Source: Pseudomonadota bacterium (GTDB lineage Bacteria > Pseudomonadota > Gammaproteobacteria > Burkholderiales > Burkholderiaceae_B). Taken from it: DNA of 64,000 nt. The notes below the pieces were generated by a model. The model was not told the DNA's origin. It saw only the letters and a list, made by a program, of their open reading frames with translations, and searched no databases. The position numbers and the translations under genes were made by a program. The stretch is taken from assembly GCA_023387815.1 (NCBI GenBank), contig JAEWHK010000010.1:50017-114016 (forward strand), read 5' to 3'. Below are positions 55,157 to 64,000 of this stretch, one piece after another (positions within the stretch are counted from its first letter, which is position 1; each line of letters starts with the position of its first letter).

Positions 55157-55580
55157 ATGAGCCGTGGTCTACAGGAATATCCTGTTCTGAGTAAGACCGG
55201 ACCACCGAGTCGCGACGTGACCGTCGTGACTCGTTGCGATCCTGCTTGTCACGGAATTTGTTATACACGAACCATGATGTCGCCGCCAAAGCCAGCGGTT
55301 TGATCAGCCGTGAGCGCGATTTGCTGGCACGCAGCAGGAATCTCGCAACAGTCAGACTGATCATCGGATTTTTTTCGATCAACGAAAACAATCCGCTGCG
55401 CTTGCGTGTCAGAGACATCAAGGTTTCGCTGCCGGCATCCATCACCGCATTCTTGATCGCTTCCGGTGACAAGGAATGACCCAGCGCATTCATATCCTGA
55501 CGCAGCTGCTCACGCTCGGCAAGCACCCGGGCGGTAAGCAACTGCTTGCGGAATGACTTTTTCAGTATCGGATCACTCAT
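55113..55580 (-). CDS. Hypothetical membrane-associated protein in the yqjD-yqjE cluster
   Basis: 155 aa from the ATG at 55580, which overlaps the YqjE-like stop by 8 bases (ATGAGTGA). One possible membrane segment at about 92-108 ([18 protein letters not shown]). The N-terminal half is basic and helical; the tail is Arg/Ser/Asp-rich. Its position corresponds to YqjK in the enteric yqjCDEK cluster but I cannot confirm homology. Its 3' end overlaps ubiD. Confidence 0.72.
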   Translation of the reverse strand: MSDPILKKSFRKQLLTARVLAEREQLRQDMNALGHSLSPEAIKNAVMDAGSETLMSLTRKRSGLFSLIEKNPMISLTVARFLLRASKSRSRLIKPLALAATSWFVYNKFRDKQDRNESRRSRRDSVVRSYSEQDIPVDHGSFTYQDQDPSTGRRP

Positions 55581-56007
55581 CGCGCGCTCCTGCAGAAGTG
55601 GCTGCAGAGGCAGCTGCGGCTGAAGCCGCTTGTGCCGGCGAACGATGTCCACGCAAAGCGGCGGCGTCGTCCTTGAGCGCCTCCACGGTTGCGGCAAACG
55701 GCGTCGCCGCCAGTCCAAGATGTTTTTTCATGAGCAGCAAACAACCCACACCGACAAGCACATACACTAGCACCAGAATGGCCAGAGCAATATACCGATA
55801 GTCGGTCTCCCAGAAAAACAGGCCGACCAGTACAGCGATGACCATCAGCGCCAGATGGAGAAACAACAGTCCGACAGCACCGAACAAAAGGACCGACAGC
55901 AGCCGGTCCTTCTCTTCAGCCAGTTCCAATGACAGCAGTTCGAGACGCGTTTTTACAAGCGATGCGAAATCGCTGGCAACCGAGCCCAGATTCTGTTTGA
56001 CTGACAT
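55573..56007 (-). CDS. YqjE/phage-holin-like inner-membrane protein
   Basis: 144 aa. Two membrane segments at about 44-70 (LFGAVGLLFLHLALMVIAVLVGLFF) and 75-95, preceded by the amphipathic SDFASLVKTRLELLSLELAEEKDRL, which is conserved in the YqjE family. An Ala-rich tail follows after about 115. Enteric YqjE accompanies ribosome-tethering YqjD under stress. 12 bases after the DUF883 gene. Confidence 0.85.
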   Translation of the reverse strand: MSVKQNLGSVASDFASLVKTRLELLSLELAEEKDRLLSVLLFGAVGLLFLHLALMVIAVLVGLFFWETDYRYIALAILVLVYVLVGVGCLLLMKKHLGLAATPFAATVEALKDDAAALRGHRSPAQAASAAAASAATSAGARDE

Positions 56008-56019
56008 ACGCGGCGCGCT

Positions 56020-56337
56020 TTATTTGCGACCGATAATGACGCCAAGCAGAACGCCTGCCAGTGCTGCGAAGCCAACAGTACGCCATGGGTTGTCATGCAC
56101 GTAGTCGTCGGTGACGCGAACAGCCTGTTTGCTTTGCTCAACAGCACGTTCCTGTACGTCTTTGAAAGAGCCGGTGGCTTTTTGCAGTGCACTGACTGCG
56201 CGATCGCGCAGCTCGCTGGCTTTATCGCCACCGATTTCGGAGGCTTCCTTGAGCATACCTTCTGCTTCAGCAATGCTGGCACGCAGATTGTTCAACAGTT
56301 GTTCCTGGGATTGTTCGAGATTGGATTTACTAGCCAT
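56020..56337 (-). CDS. DUF883 family protein (ElaB/YqjD)
   Basis: 105 aa. A long amphipathic helix (about 8-75) and a C-terminal membrane anchor (YVHDNPWRTVGFAALAGVLLGVIIGRK is the family ending). E. coli YqjD and ElaB are stationary-phase inner-membrane proteins; YqjD binds ribosomes. AGGAGAG site; the 218-base leader in front is AT-rich and contains a TATGAT -10 candidate. Confidence 0.92.
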   Translation of the reverse strand: MASKSNLEQSQEQLLNNLRASIAEAEGMLKEASEIGGDKASELRDRAVSALQKATGSFKDVQERAVEQSKQAVRVTDDYVHDNPWRTVGFAALAGVLLGVIIGRK

Positions 56338-56555
56338 ATGACTCTCCTGCGTTAATTATCTGAATTGCCGGAAAGCGGATGCTCCGCCTTTACCGGGTCT
56401 TGCTTTTTAAATATTATTGCGTTCCTGATAATTTCAAGACCATCATAGCGCATTCCCGGCTATTTTCGACCATATTTTGTAATTCTTTTCATTTGAAATA
56501 TCTTACCGTTAGTTGCAAAGCACAACAGTCAATCACTGGAATAGTGCGACCCACT

Positions 56556-57191
56556 CTACACTTTCTGACGGGTCCCGAAAATCCGGTCACCTGCATCGCC
56601 CAGGCCAGGCATGATATAACCATCTTCATTCAGGCGTTCGTCGATGGAGGCGGTATAGATCTTTACATCGGGGTGAGCGTCAACAACGCGCTTGATGCCC
56701 TCAGGCGCAGCCACCAGTACCAGCGCCTTGATTTCCCGACAGCCGGCCTGCTTGAGCATGCTGATCGTTGCCACCATTGAACCGCCGGTAGCGAGCATGG
56801 GGTCGATAATCAGGGCAAGTCGCTGATCCAGATCGCCCACCAGCTTTTGCAGATAAGTACCTGCTTCCAGAGTTTCCTCGTTGCGCGCAATGCCAACGGC
56901 ACTGACTTTGGCGCCGGGAATCAGCGAGAGAACACCATCCAGCATACCGATTCCGGCACGCAGAATGGGCACCACGGTCACTTTTTTCCCGGCGATTTTT
57001 TTGACAGTGACCGAACCGCACCAGCCTTCGATGACGGTATCTTCCAGCGGAAAGTCCTTGGACGCCTCGTAGGTCAGCAGCGCAGCGATTTCCTGGGCCA
57101 GTTCCCGAAAACTTTTTGTGCTCAGATCGGCGCGCCGCATGATGCCAAGCTTGTGCTGGATCAGGGGGTGACTGATTTCATGGACGGACAT
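56556..57191 (-). CDS. upp: Uracil phosphoribosyltransferase
   Basis: 211 aa from the ATG at 57191 with GGAGA upstream. [24 protein letters not shown] opens the fold. [23 protein letters not shown] and [16 protein letters not shown] give the flexible hood and PRPP loop. [14 protein letters not shown] (here [10 protein letters not shown]) is the uracil-binding C-terminus. Salvages uracil to UMP. 17 bases after dacB. Confidence 0.96.
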   Translation of the reverse strand: MSVHEISHPLIQHKLGIMRRADLSTKSFRELAQEIAALLTYEASKDFPLEDTVIEGWCGSVTVKKIAGKKVTVVPILRAGIGMLDGVLSLIPGAKVSAVGIARNEETLEAGTYLQKLVGDLDQRLALIIDPMLATGGSMVATISMLKQAGCREIKALVLVAAPEGIKRVVDAHPDVKIYTASIDERLNEDGYIMPGLGDAGDRIFGTRQKV

Positions 57192-57208
57192 GATTTTTTC
57201 TCCGAAAA

Positions 57209-59071
57209 CTATTGTGCGATGAGCCACTCCACAATGGAGTCTACAAATGATTTGGTTTTAAGGGCAGCGCCGTCATTGACGATACTGACCAGAATATAGG
57301 TTTTACCGTTGGCCGCCGTCACAAATCCGGATAGCGCACTGGCGTTGCCAAGTGTTCCAGTCTTGAAGTGACCGCGGCCCCTGACAGACTGATCGGTAAG
57401 ACGGCGACGCATGGTACCATCGACGCCCGTCACGGACAATGAATCGACGAACGTATCGCGCAACCCGGAAGCCCAGATCGCATCCAGCATCTGTGCCTGT
57501 CCGCCTGCCGTAATCCGGCCCTCGCGCGACAATCCCGACCCGTTGGCAACGGTATAACCGGCAATATTAACACCTTGTTTCTTCAGGATTCCCAGGACAG
57601 CCTGCGCGCCTTTTTCAAATGTGGCGGGCGCCCCGTACATCTCCTCTCCCAATGTCAGCAACAGTGTTTTTGCCATGACATTATTACTGTATTTATTGAT
57701 AGTCTGAATGACCTGTGCCAGAGGTGGGGAACTGCGCGTTTCCAGCAAAAAGGCACCGTCGGGCACCAGGCCATCGCGGATGACGCCCGAAATGGTACCA
57801 CCCTCTGCCGTCCAGAGCCGCTCAAAAATTGACGAAAACATATAGGGTTGTGATCCCACAAGCCGGTAGAAAGAGAACTCGCCGCAACTGGCAGACAATT
57901 TGCCTTTAAGCTGCAGCGCACGGCCTTCCTCTGTATCCACACTGCCCGTGAGCTCCGATCCCGTTCGCGATTTGATGCAGGCACCGGACGTCAGTCCCAG
58001 ACTGCCACTGACCGGCGGGTTCAGAATATCCGGTTCAAACGATACATCCCATCTGCCCGCCTTCGTATCGGGTTTGAAATTGAGCATGATGGCGCCCAGA
58101 TTGACCATCATGGCGTCCGGATTGGCGTTATAAGGACGCTCAGGCGAGCCATCGAACTCGCCGGGATCTGTAAAGATCGGAGCGAACAGCGAACGGTCCA
58201 CAACCACATCGGACAGATGGCGTATCCCCTTGGCCTGAATGTGACGAATGAGCTCGCGCAAATCCTGGTAATTGAGACCTGGGTCACCGCCGCCCTTGAT
58301 GTATAGCGGCGTGCGCATGGCCTGCGAAAGGTCCACGCGCGCCCGCTTATCCAGATAGACCCGTGTTTTCCAGGTGTAGCCGGGCCCTAACCGGTTCAGC
58401 GCCGCCCAGGTGGTCAGGGTTTTCATGACCGAAGCGGGGTTGCGAGGTACAGAGGGATTGATGGCCAGGATCACGGGACCGCCCGCTTCCTTGATCAGCA
58501 AAGAATAGGAAGACAGGGGAACGCCGCTACGGTCCCAGCGCGCCTGTATCGCATCGGGCAGATGGTCGGCCGATTTGATGGAAGCGATTGGAAAACCATA
58601 AACATTGAGCAGTTCTCCGGCATCGGATTGTGCCTGTGCCGCAGCCGCTGCCATTCCGCCAGCGCCACTTTTCAGACCCGTACCGCCTTTGCCATCGGAT
58701 TTGATGGGTTGCACGATCTGCACATCCAGCGCACCCGGGCGATTGAACTCAAAGGTTTCACCCGGAGCCACCCTGATGGCGGGCGTTTTGCCCTTGCGCC
58801 CCGATTTGCTTTTGTTTCGCGATCCTCCGGGGGCTTTGCGACTGGCGGCTGTCGTGCCCTTCTTCTTGGCGGACGCCGTTTTGCTGCCAGAAGACGCAGG
58901 TTTCTTTGCCTGTGTTTTTGCAGATGTCCCGCTCTTGCCCGCAGGTTCCCGAGAATTTGCGGGCATCGCCAGGGAAAAGCAAACCAGCGCAAGCGTAATC
59001 TGAACTGGCAGATTTGTCAGCGCCAGCCACCGGGGCGAACGCGTTACCGAATGTCCCATCACCCGACTCAT
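57209..59071 (-). CDS. dacB: D-alanyl-D-alanine carboxypeptidase/endopeptidase (PBP4)
   Basis: 620 aa from the ATG at 59071; starts at 59143 (GTG) and 59059 (ATG) are also open. A signal peptide at about 16-40 ([13 protein letters not shown]) is followed by a 50-residue Lys/Ala/Ser/Gly-rich cationic linker unusual for PBP4. The active-site motifs are Ser214 (SVMK), SNN (YSNNVMAK) and KTG ([10 protein letters not shown]). The large insertion between SxxK and SxN is typical of class C. It trims or cleaves peptidoglycan crosslinks in the periplasm. Confidence 0.93.
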   Translation of the reverse strand: MSRVMGHSVTRSPRWLALTNLPVQITLALVCFSLAMPANSREPAGKSGTSAKTQAKKPASSGSKTASAKKKGTTAASRKAPGGSRNKSKSGRKGKTPAIRVAPGETFEFNRPGALDVQIVQPIKSDGKGGTGLKSGAGGMAAAAAQAQSDAGELLNVYGFPIASIKSADHLPDAIQARWDRSGVPLSSYSLLIKEAGGPVILAINPSVPRNPASVMKTLTTWAALNRLGPGYTWKTRVYLDKRARVDLSQAMRTPLYIKGGGDPGLNYQDLRELIRHIQAKGIRHLSDVVVDRSLFAPIFTDPGEFDGSPERPYNANPDAMMVNLGAIMLNFKPDTKAGRWDVSFEPDILNPPVSGSLGLTSGACIKSRTGSELTGSVDTEEGRALQLKGKLSASCGEFSFYRLVGSQPYMFSSIFERLWTAEGGTISGVIRDGLVPDGAFLLETRSSPPLAQVIQTINKYSNNVMAKTLLLTLGEEMYGAPATFEKGAQAVLGILKKQGVNIAGYTVANGSGLSREGRITAGGQAQMLDAIWASGLRDTFVDSLSVTGVDGTMRRRLTDQSVRGRGHFKTGTLGNASALSGFVTAANGKTYILVSIVNDGAALKTKSFVDSIVEWLIAQ

Positions 59072-59235
59072 TTTTTGCGGCTCATATTTTCGGAACACCT
59101 GAAACCAGGCGAGCGCCTGTGGCGAGGGTCGAACAGACGCCACGCGCAGACCGGCATGCCAAAGTGTGACAAGGCAGAAGGCGGATCATTATGTTCAGAC
59201 TCTCCCGATGATGTCCCTAAGGAAAAAAGACACTT

Positions 59236-59241
59236 TATAAT
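59236..59241 (+). promoter_or_regulatory. Candidate -10 element for queA
   Basis: TATAAT in the 306-base divergent gap between dacB and queA, about 135 bases before the queA start. No strong -35 box is visible at 16-18 bases. The rest of the gap shows nothing further. Confidence 0.35.
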
Positions 59242-59377
59242 AGGTGATTACGACAATCCCGTTAAAACCCACGCGCACCTTGCGCCACGCTTCTCAAAAA
59301 ACACCATACACGACACAGCAGCGTTCATGCGTGCCTTTTGCAGCGCATTCTGATGTCGTCGCCTGTTGACCCTATAC

Positions 59378-60505
59378 ATGCTACCTATAGACCCCTCGTT
59401 GAGCCTTGCCGATTTCGATTACGAACTTCCGGAACATCTGATTGCGCAAACGCCACCCGCAACCCGAACCGACAGCCGCCTGCTCCATATGCCGGCCCAG
59501 GGTGAACTGCAGGACCTGAATTTTTCTACTCTGCCAGACCTGCTGATGCCTGGCGATCTGCTGGTATTCAACGATACCAAAGTTATTAAAGCAAGACTAT
59601 ACGGACAAAAAGACAGCGGTGGGCGCATCGAGGCCCTGATCGAGCGTATTCTGGAGCCCACTCGCGCCCTGGCCCACATTCGCGCAAGCAAGGCGCCACG
59701 AGCAGGTGTGACCTTGATATTCGATGATGCGGTACGCTGTCAGGTGACCGGCAGACAGGACGATTTGTTCGAATTGCAGTTCGAAGACGATATTCTGCCC
59801 TTGCTGGACAAACACGGCAACCTTCCGTTGCCCCCTTACATCAAACACAGCGCCGATGAGCAGGATGAATCACGTTATCAGACGGTGTACGCCCGCCATC
59901 CTGGCGCCGTCGCTGCCCCTACCGCCGGCCTGCATTTTGATGCCGGTCTGCTGGAACGCCTGCGCGACAAAGGAATCGAAACCGCCTGGGTCACGCTGCA
60001 TGTCGGCGCTGGAACCTTTCAGCCTGTGCGGGTAGAAAAAATCAACGAACACATTATGCATTCTGAGTGGTATACCGTGCCGCAAGTCACGGTCTCAGCC
60101 ATCGAAGCGACACGCCAGCGTGGCGGACGCGTCATTGCGGTGGGCACAACCAGCGTGCGTGCCCTGGAATCGGCCGCCCAGCAAGGTGGTACAGTGAACG
60201 ATCTGCGCTGCCCGGTTGCCCATAGCGCCGATACACAGCTGTTTATTACGCCCGGTTATCAATTCCGGGTGATTGACGGCCTGATTACCAACTTTCACCT
60301 GCCACAATCCACCTTGCTCATGCTGGTATCCGCCCTCACGGGTCGTGAGCGCATGCAGCAGGCGTACCATCACGCCATCGAACAGCAATACCGTTTCTTC
60401 AGTTACGGCGATGCCATGTTCATTGCGCCGTCATCCGAGAAAACCGCTGCGGCACAAGCGCCTGCCGGCGCGGTCAATTCCGCCGGCTCCCAGGCTGCTG
60501 AATGA
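59378..60505 (+). CDS. queA: S-adenosylmethionine:tRNA ribosyltransferase-isomerase
   Basis: 375 aa from the ATG at 59378; a TTG four codons earlier is possible. [17 protein letters not shown] at about 10-26, [16 protein letters not shown], the catalytic core [18 protein letters not shown] and [11 protein letters not shown], and the C-terminal [17 protein letters not shown]. It makes epoxyqueuosine at tRNA position 34. The last 25 residues are Ala-rich. Followed by tgt, the preceding step of the same pathway. Confidence 0.96.
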   Translation: MLPIDPSLSLADFDYELPEHLIAQTPPATRTDSRLLHMPAQGELQDLNFSTLPDLLMPGDLLVFNDTKVIKARLYGQKDSGGRIEALIERILEPTRALAHIRASKAPRAGVTLIFDDAVRCQVTGRQDDLFELQFEDDILPLLDKHGNLPLPPYIKHSADEQDESRYQTVYARHPGAVAAPTAGLHFDAGLLERLRDKGIETAWVTLHVGAGTFQPVRVEKINEHIMHSEWYTVPQVTVSAIEATRQRGGRVIAVGTTSVRALESAAQQGGTVNDLRCPVAHSADTQLFITPGYQFRVIDGLITNFHLPQSTLLMLVSALTGRERMQQAYHHAIEQQYRFFSYGDAMFIAPSSEKTAAAQAPAGAVNSAGSQAAE

Positions 60506-60579
60506 TTCCTCATCACAGACTTTGCAACAGGCCAAAAGCCCACAGGGGAACGAATCAGGACCGATTCTGTCATACTTGA

Positions 60580-61764
<1,185 letters not shown>

Positions 61765-61816
61765 CCAAGAAAAGGCTACAATATTCGGTTAATTTACACT
61801 TACGGGAGTTCTATCT

Positions 61817-62164
61817 ATGCTCACAAGCAATTTATCTGCGCTGGTACTTGCGCAAGCTGCCCCTGGTGGCGCACTCGGCGGTCTGGCCAGTTTCCTGCCT
61901 ATCATCCTGATGTTCGTGGTTCTGTATTTCCTGATGATCCGTCCTCAGATGAAAAGACAGAAAGAAACCAAGGCCATGATCGATGCGCTTGCCAAAGGAG
62001 ACGAAGTGATTACTGCCGGCGGAATTCTGGGCAAGATCACAAAAGTGACAGATAACTACCTGACGCTGGAAGTTTCCACGCTGGCAGAGAAACCCGTGGA
62101 AGTGCTGGTGCAACGCGTTGCCGTCACAACGGTACTGCCCAAAGGTACAGTCAAATCGCTGTAA
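61817..62164 (+). CDS. yajC: Preprotein translocase accessory subunit YajC
   Basis: 115 aa. One membrane segment (LPIILMFVVLYFLMIRP, about 27-43) followed by MKRQKETKAMIDALAKGDEVITAGGILGKI, the family signature. An Ala/Gly-rich stretch precedes the membrane segment. Binds SecDF in the inner membrane. Gene order tgt-yajC-secD is conserved widely. Confidence 0.96.
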   Translation: MLTSNLSALVLAQAAPGGALGGLASFLPIILMFVVLYFLMIRPQMKRQKETKAMIDALAKGDEVITAGGILGKITKVTDNYLTLEVSTLAEKPVEVLVQRVAVTTVLPKGTVKSL

Positions 62165-62175
62165 AACGGCACTAA

Positions 62176-62206
62176 AGCGGGCGGACTAATTCCGCCCTGC
62201 TTTTTT
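62176..62206 (+). terminator. Rho-independent terminator between yajC and secD
   Basis: AGCGGGCGG (62176-62184), loop ACTAATT, CCGCCCTGCT (62192-62201) with one bulged T, then a run of T to 62206. It would limit read-through from yajC into secD, or act as an attenuator. Confidence 0.85.
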
Positions 62207-62247
62207 CCGTTCTCTGTTTCAACCCTTTATCGAAAAACGGCTACGGT

Positions 62248-64000
62248 ATGAACCGCTACCCTCTCTGGAAATACATTACGGTGCTGGTTGCCCTGATCAT
62301 CGGCATCCTGTACACCGTCCCCAATTTTTTTGGCGAAACGCCGGCAGTACAGGTGTCCAGTGCAAAAGTGACGCACAAAGTCACCAGTCAGACCATGTCT
62401 CAGGTAGAGGACATACTGCGGCAGAACAATATTGCCTATTCGGGCGCCTATTTTCAGCAGAACGGACCGGCCGGCACGGTACGGGTCAGGCTGGCCAACA
62501 CGGATACCCAGCTGAAGGCGCGCGATGTACTGGATAACGCCCTGAATCCCATCAAGGATGATCCTGCCTATACCGTGGCGCTAAACCTGCTGTCCGGCTC
62601 TCCGGACTGGATGGCGGCCATTGGTGCCAATCCCATGTATCTGGGTCTTGACCTGCGCGGCGGTGTGCATTTCCTGCTGCAGGTTGACATGCAGGGCGCC
62701 CTGGCTGCTCGTTATGAATCCCTGACCACCGATATGCGCTCCATTTTGCGCGACGCACGCGTCAAGGTAGACTCGGTCAATACAGCCAATTCCAGCATTG
62801 TTGCGACCTTCGCATCCGCTGAAGAACGCGAAAAGGCGCTCAATGCGCTGCGCTCACGCGCGGGCGAACTGGAATTCACATCCAGTCAGTCCGGTGGCAA
62901 ATTCCTGCTCACAGGTGCCATCCGCGCTGCAGAAATCACGCGAGTCCAGGACACTGCCCTCCAACAGAATATTCTGACGCTGCACAACCGGATCAACGAA
63001 CTGGGCGTTGCCGAGCCAATCATTCAGCAACAAGGTACAGATCGGATCATTGTGCAGCTGCCCGGTATCCAGGATGTAGCCAAAGCCAAGGAAATTCTGG
63101 GTCGTACCGCCACGCTGCAACTGCGCATGGTCGATGATTCACCTGCTGCTCAAAACGCGCTGGCCAGTGGCACCGTTCCTTTTGGTCTGGAAAGCTTCAA
63201 AGACACTGACGGCCGTAACGTTCTGGTCCGTCGCCAGGTTCTGCTGACCGGGGAAAACCTGGAAAATGCACAGTCCGGCCGCAATCAACAGACACAGCAA
63301 CCCACCGTCAATCTGACACTGGATGACAAAGGTGCCCGTATTTTCCGTGACACCACGCGCGACAATATTGGCAAACGTCTGGCCATTATCCTGTTTGAAA
63401 ATGGCAAGGGCCAGGTCGTCACTGCGCCGGTCATCCGCAGCGAAATTCCTAACGGGCAGGTAGAAATCTCGGGCAGCATGGATGCGACTCAGGCCGCCGA
63501 CACCGCCCTGCTGCTGCGTGCAGGTTCGCTGGCTGCTCCTATGTCCATCATCGAAGAACGCACCATCGGCCCGAGCCTGGGTGCCGACAATATCCGCATG
63601 GGCTTTGACTCCACGCTCTACGGTTTCATCCTGATTGCAGTCTTCATGATCATCTACTACCACGTATTCGGTGTGTTTTCCACGCTGGGTCTGGCCTTTA
63701 ACGTGCTGCTTCTGCTTGCCGTGCTGTCACTGCTGCAGGCCACCCTCACCCTGCCGGGTATCGCCGCGATCGCGCTCACGCTGGGTATGGCGATTGACTC
63801 GAACGTGCTGATCAACGAACGGGTTCGCGAGGAGCTGCGCAATGGCGCATCTCCACAGCAGGCCATCAATACCGGTTTCAGCAAGGCTTGGGCCACCATT
63901 CTGGATTCGAATCTGACCACGCTGATCGTTGGTCTGGCCCTGCTGGCTTTCGGTAGCGGTCCGGTCCGCGGTTTTGCCGTCGTACACTGCATCGGTATTA
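62248..64000 (+). CDS. secD: Protein translocase subunit SecD, 3' end outside window
   Basis: 584 residues visible. N-terminal membrane segment (YITVLVALIIGILYTVPNFF, about 8-27), LGLDLRGGVHFLLQVDM (about 131-147) marking the first periplasmic domain, and SIIEERTIGPSLGADNI leading into the C-terminal membrane domain (from about 450). ALTLGMAIDSNVLINERVREEL carries the conserved Asp of the proton path. It pulls secreted proteins using the proton gradient together with SecF, expected just beyond the edge. Confidence 0.96.
   Translation, partial: MNRYPLWKYITVLVALIIGILYTVPNFFGETPAVQVSSAKVTHKVTSQTMSQVEDILRQNNIAYSGAYFQQNGPAGTVRVRLANTDTQLKARDVLDNALNPIKDDPAYTVALNLLSGSPDWMAAIGANPMYLGLDLRGGVHFLLQVDMQGALAARYESLTTDMRSILRDARVKVDSVNTANSSIVATFASAEEREKALNALRSRAGELEFTSSQSGGKFLLTGAIRAAEITRVQDTALQQNILTLHNRINELGVAEPIIQQQGTDRIIVQLPGIQDVAKAKEILGRTATLQLRMVDDSPAAQNALASGTVPFGLESFKDTDGRNVLVRRQVLLTGENLENAQSGRNQQTQQPTVNLTLDDKGARIFRDTTRDNIGKRLAIILFENGKGQVVTAPVIRSEIPNGQVEISGSMDATQAADTALLLRAGSLAAPMSIIEERTIGPSLGADNIRMGFDSTLYGFILIAVFMIIYYHVFGVFSTLGLAFNVLLLLAVLSLLQATLTLPGIAAIALTLGMAIDSNVLINERVREELRNGASPQQAINTGFSKAWATILDSNLTTLIVGLALLAFGSGPVRGFAVVHCIGI

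Overview
The window looks like an ordinary chromosomal stretch of a betaproteobacterium (Burkholderiales, most likely Alcaligenaceae, in the Advenella/Bordetella neighbourhood). This is inferred from gene content and order (tkt-gap-pgk, fba-purC-purE-purK-tsaC, queA-tgt-yajC-secD, prpC-acnD-prpF with a RamB/ScfR-type regulator) and from moderate GC; no rRNA or taxonomic marker is present. I see no tRNA, rRNA, insertion sequence, phage gene or CRISPR array. Coding density is high, with about 53 genes, two of them cut by the window edges.

Layout. 1-1070: 5' part of an L,D-transpeptidase. 1163-13196: propionate/methylmalonate-semialdehyde region, comprising a dienelactone hydrolase, a LysR regulator divergent from a branched-chain-amino-acid-type binding protein plus mmsA, then the methylcitrate cluster (a short-chain-acyl regulator divergent from prpC, acnD, prpF and a PrpB-like lyase). 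13498-15999: a diacylglycerol glycosyltransferase-like gene and an orphan predicted outer-membrane protein. 16156-20355: HpaI-type aldolase, succinate-semialdehyde dehydrogenase, TauE/SafE permease, dtd and a cupin. 20506-27340: a regulator/uptake/oxidase/reductase operon (XRE-cupin, polar amino acid ABC transporter, DAO-type FAD oxidase, GhrA-type dehydrogenase) preceded by an M20 amidohydrolase. 27448-32635: tsaC, purK, purE, purC and fba, all on the minus strand. 32864-42781: mog, a nitrilase-family amidase, pbpC and a giant alpha-2-macroglobulin. 43076-47444: pgk, gap and tkt. 47546-55580: rsmE, barstar-like, patatin, an FAD-oxidase-like gene, aminotransferase, lytic transglycosylase and ubiD. 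55113-59071: three small membrane/stress proteins, upp and dacB. 59378-64000: queA, tgt, yajC and partial secD.

How the genes fit together. MmsA makes propionyl-CoA (or acetyl-CoA from malonate semialdehyde) and the adjacent methylcitrate genes dispose of propionyl-CoA to succinate and pyruvate. HpaI and GabD can form a short route to pyruvate and succinate. The 20.5-26 kb operon looks like import of a small amine or amino acid, FAD-dependent oxidation to an oxo acid and NAD(P)H reduction to a hydroxy acid; its substrate is unknown. Alpha-2-macroglobulin plus PbpC is the known bacterial periplasmic defence/repair pair, here lying between glycolytic genes.

The most unusual sequence-level pattern is a recurrent set of 14-21 bp tandem duplications in gene junctions. 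Three of them cover stop codons (LysR, purE, alpha-2-macroglobulin) and one covers a start codon. I found no convincing wholly new system; the best candidates for follow-up are the amine/oxo-acid operon, the divergent PrpB-like lyase, the patatin/barstar overlap and the orphan outer-membrane protein.
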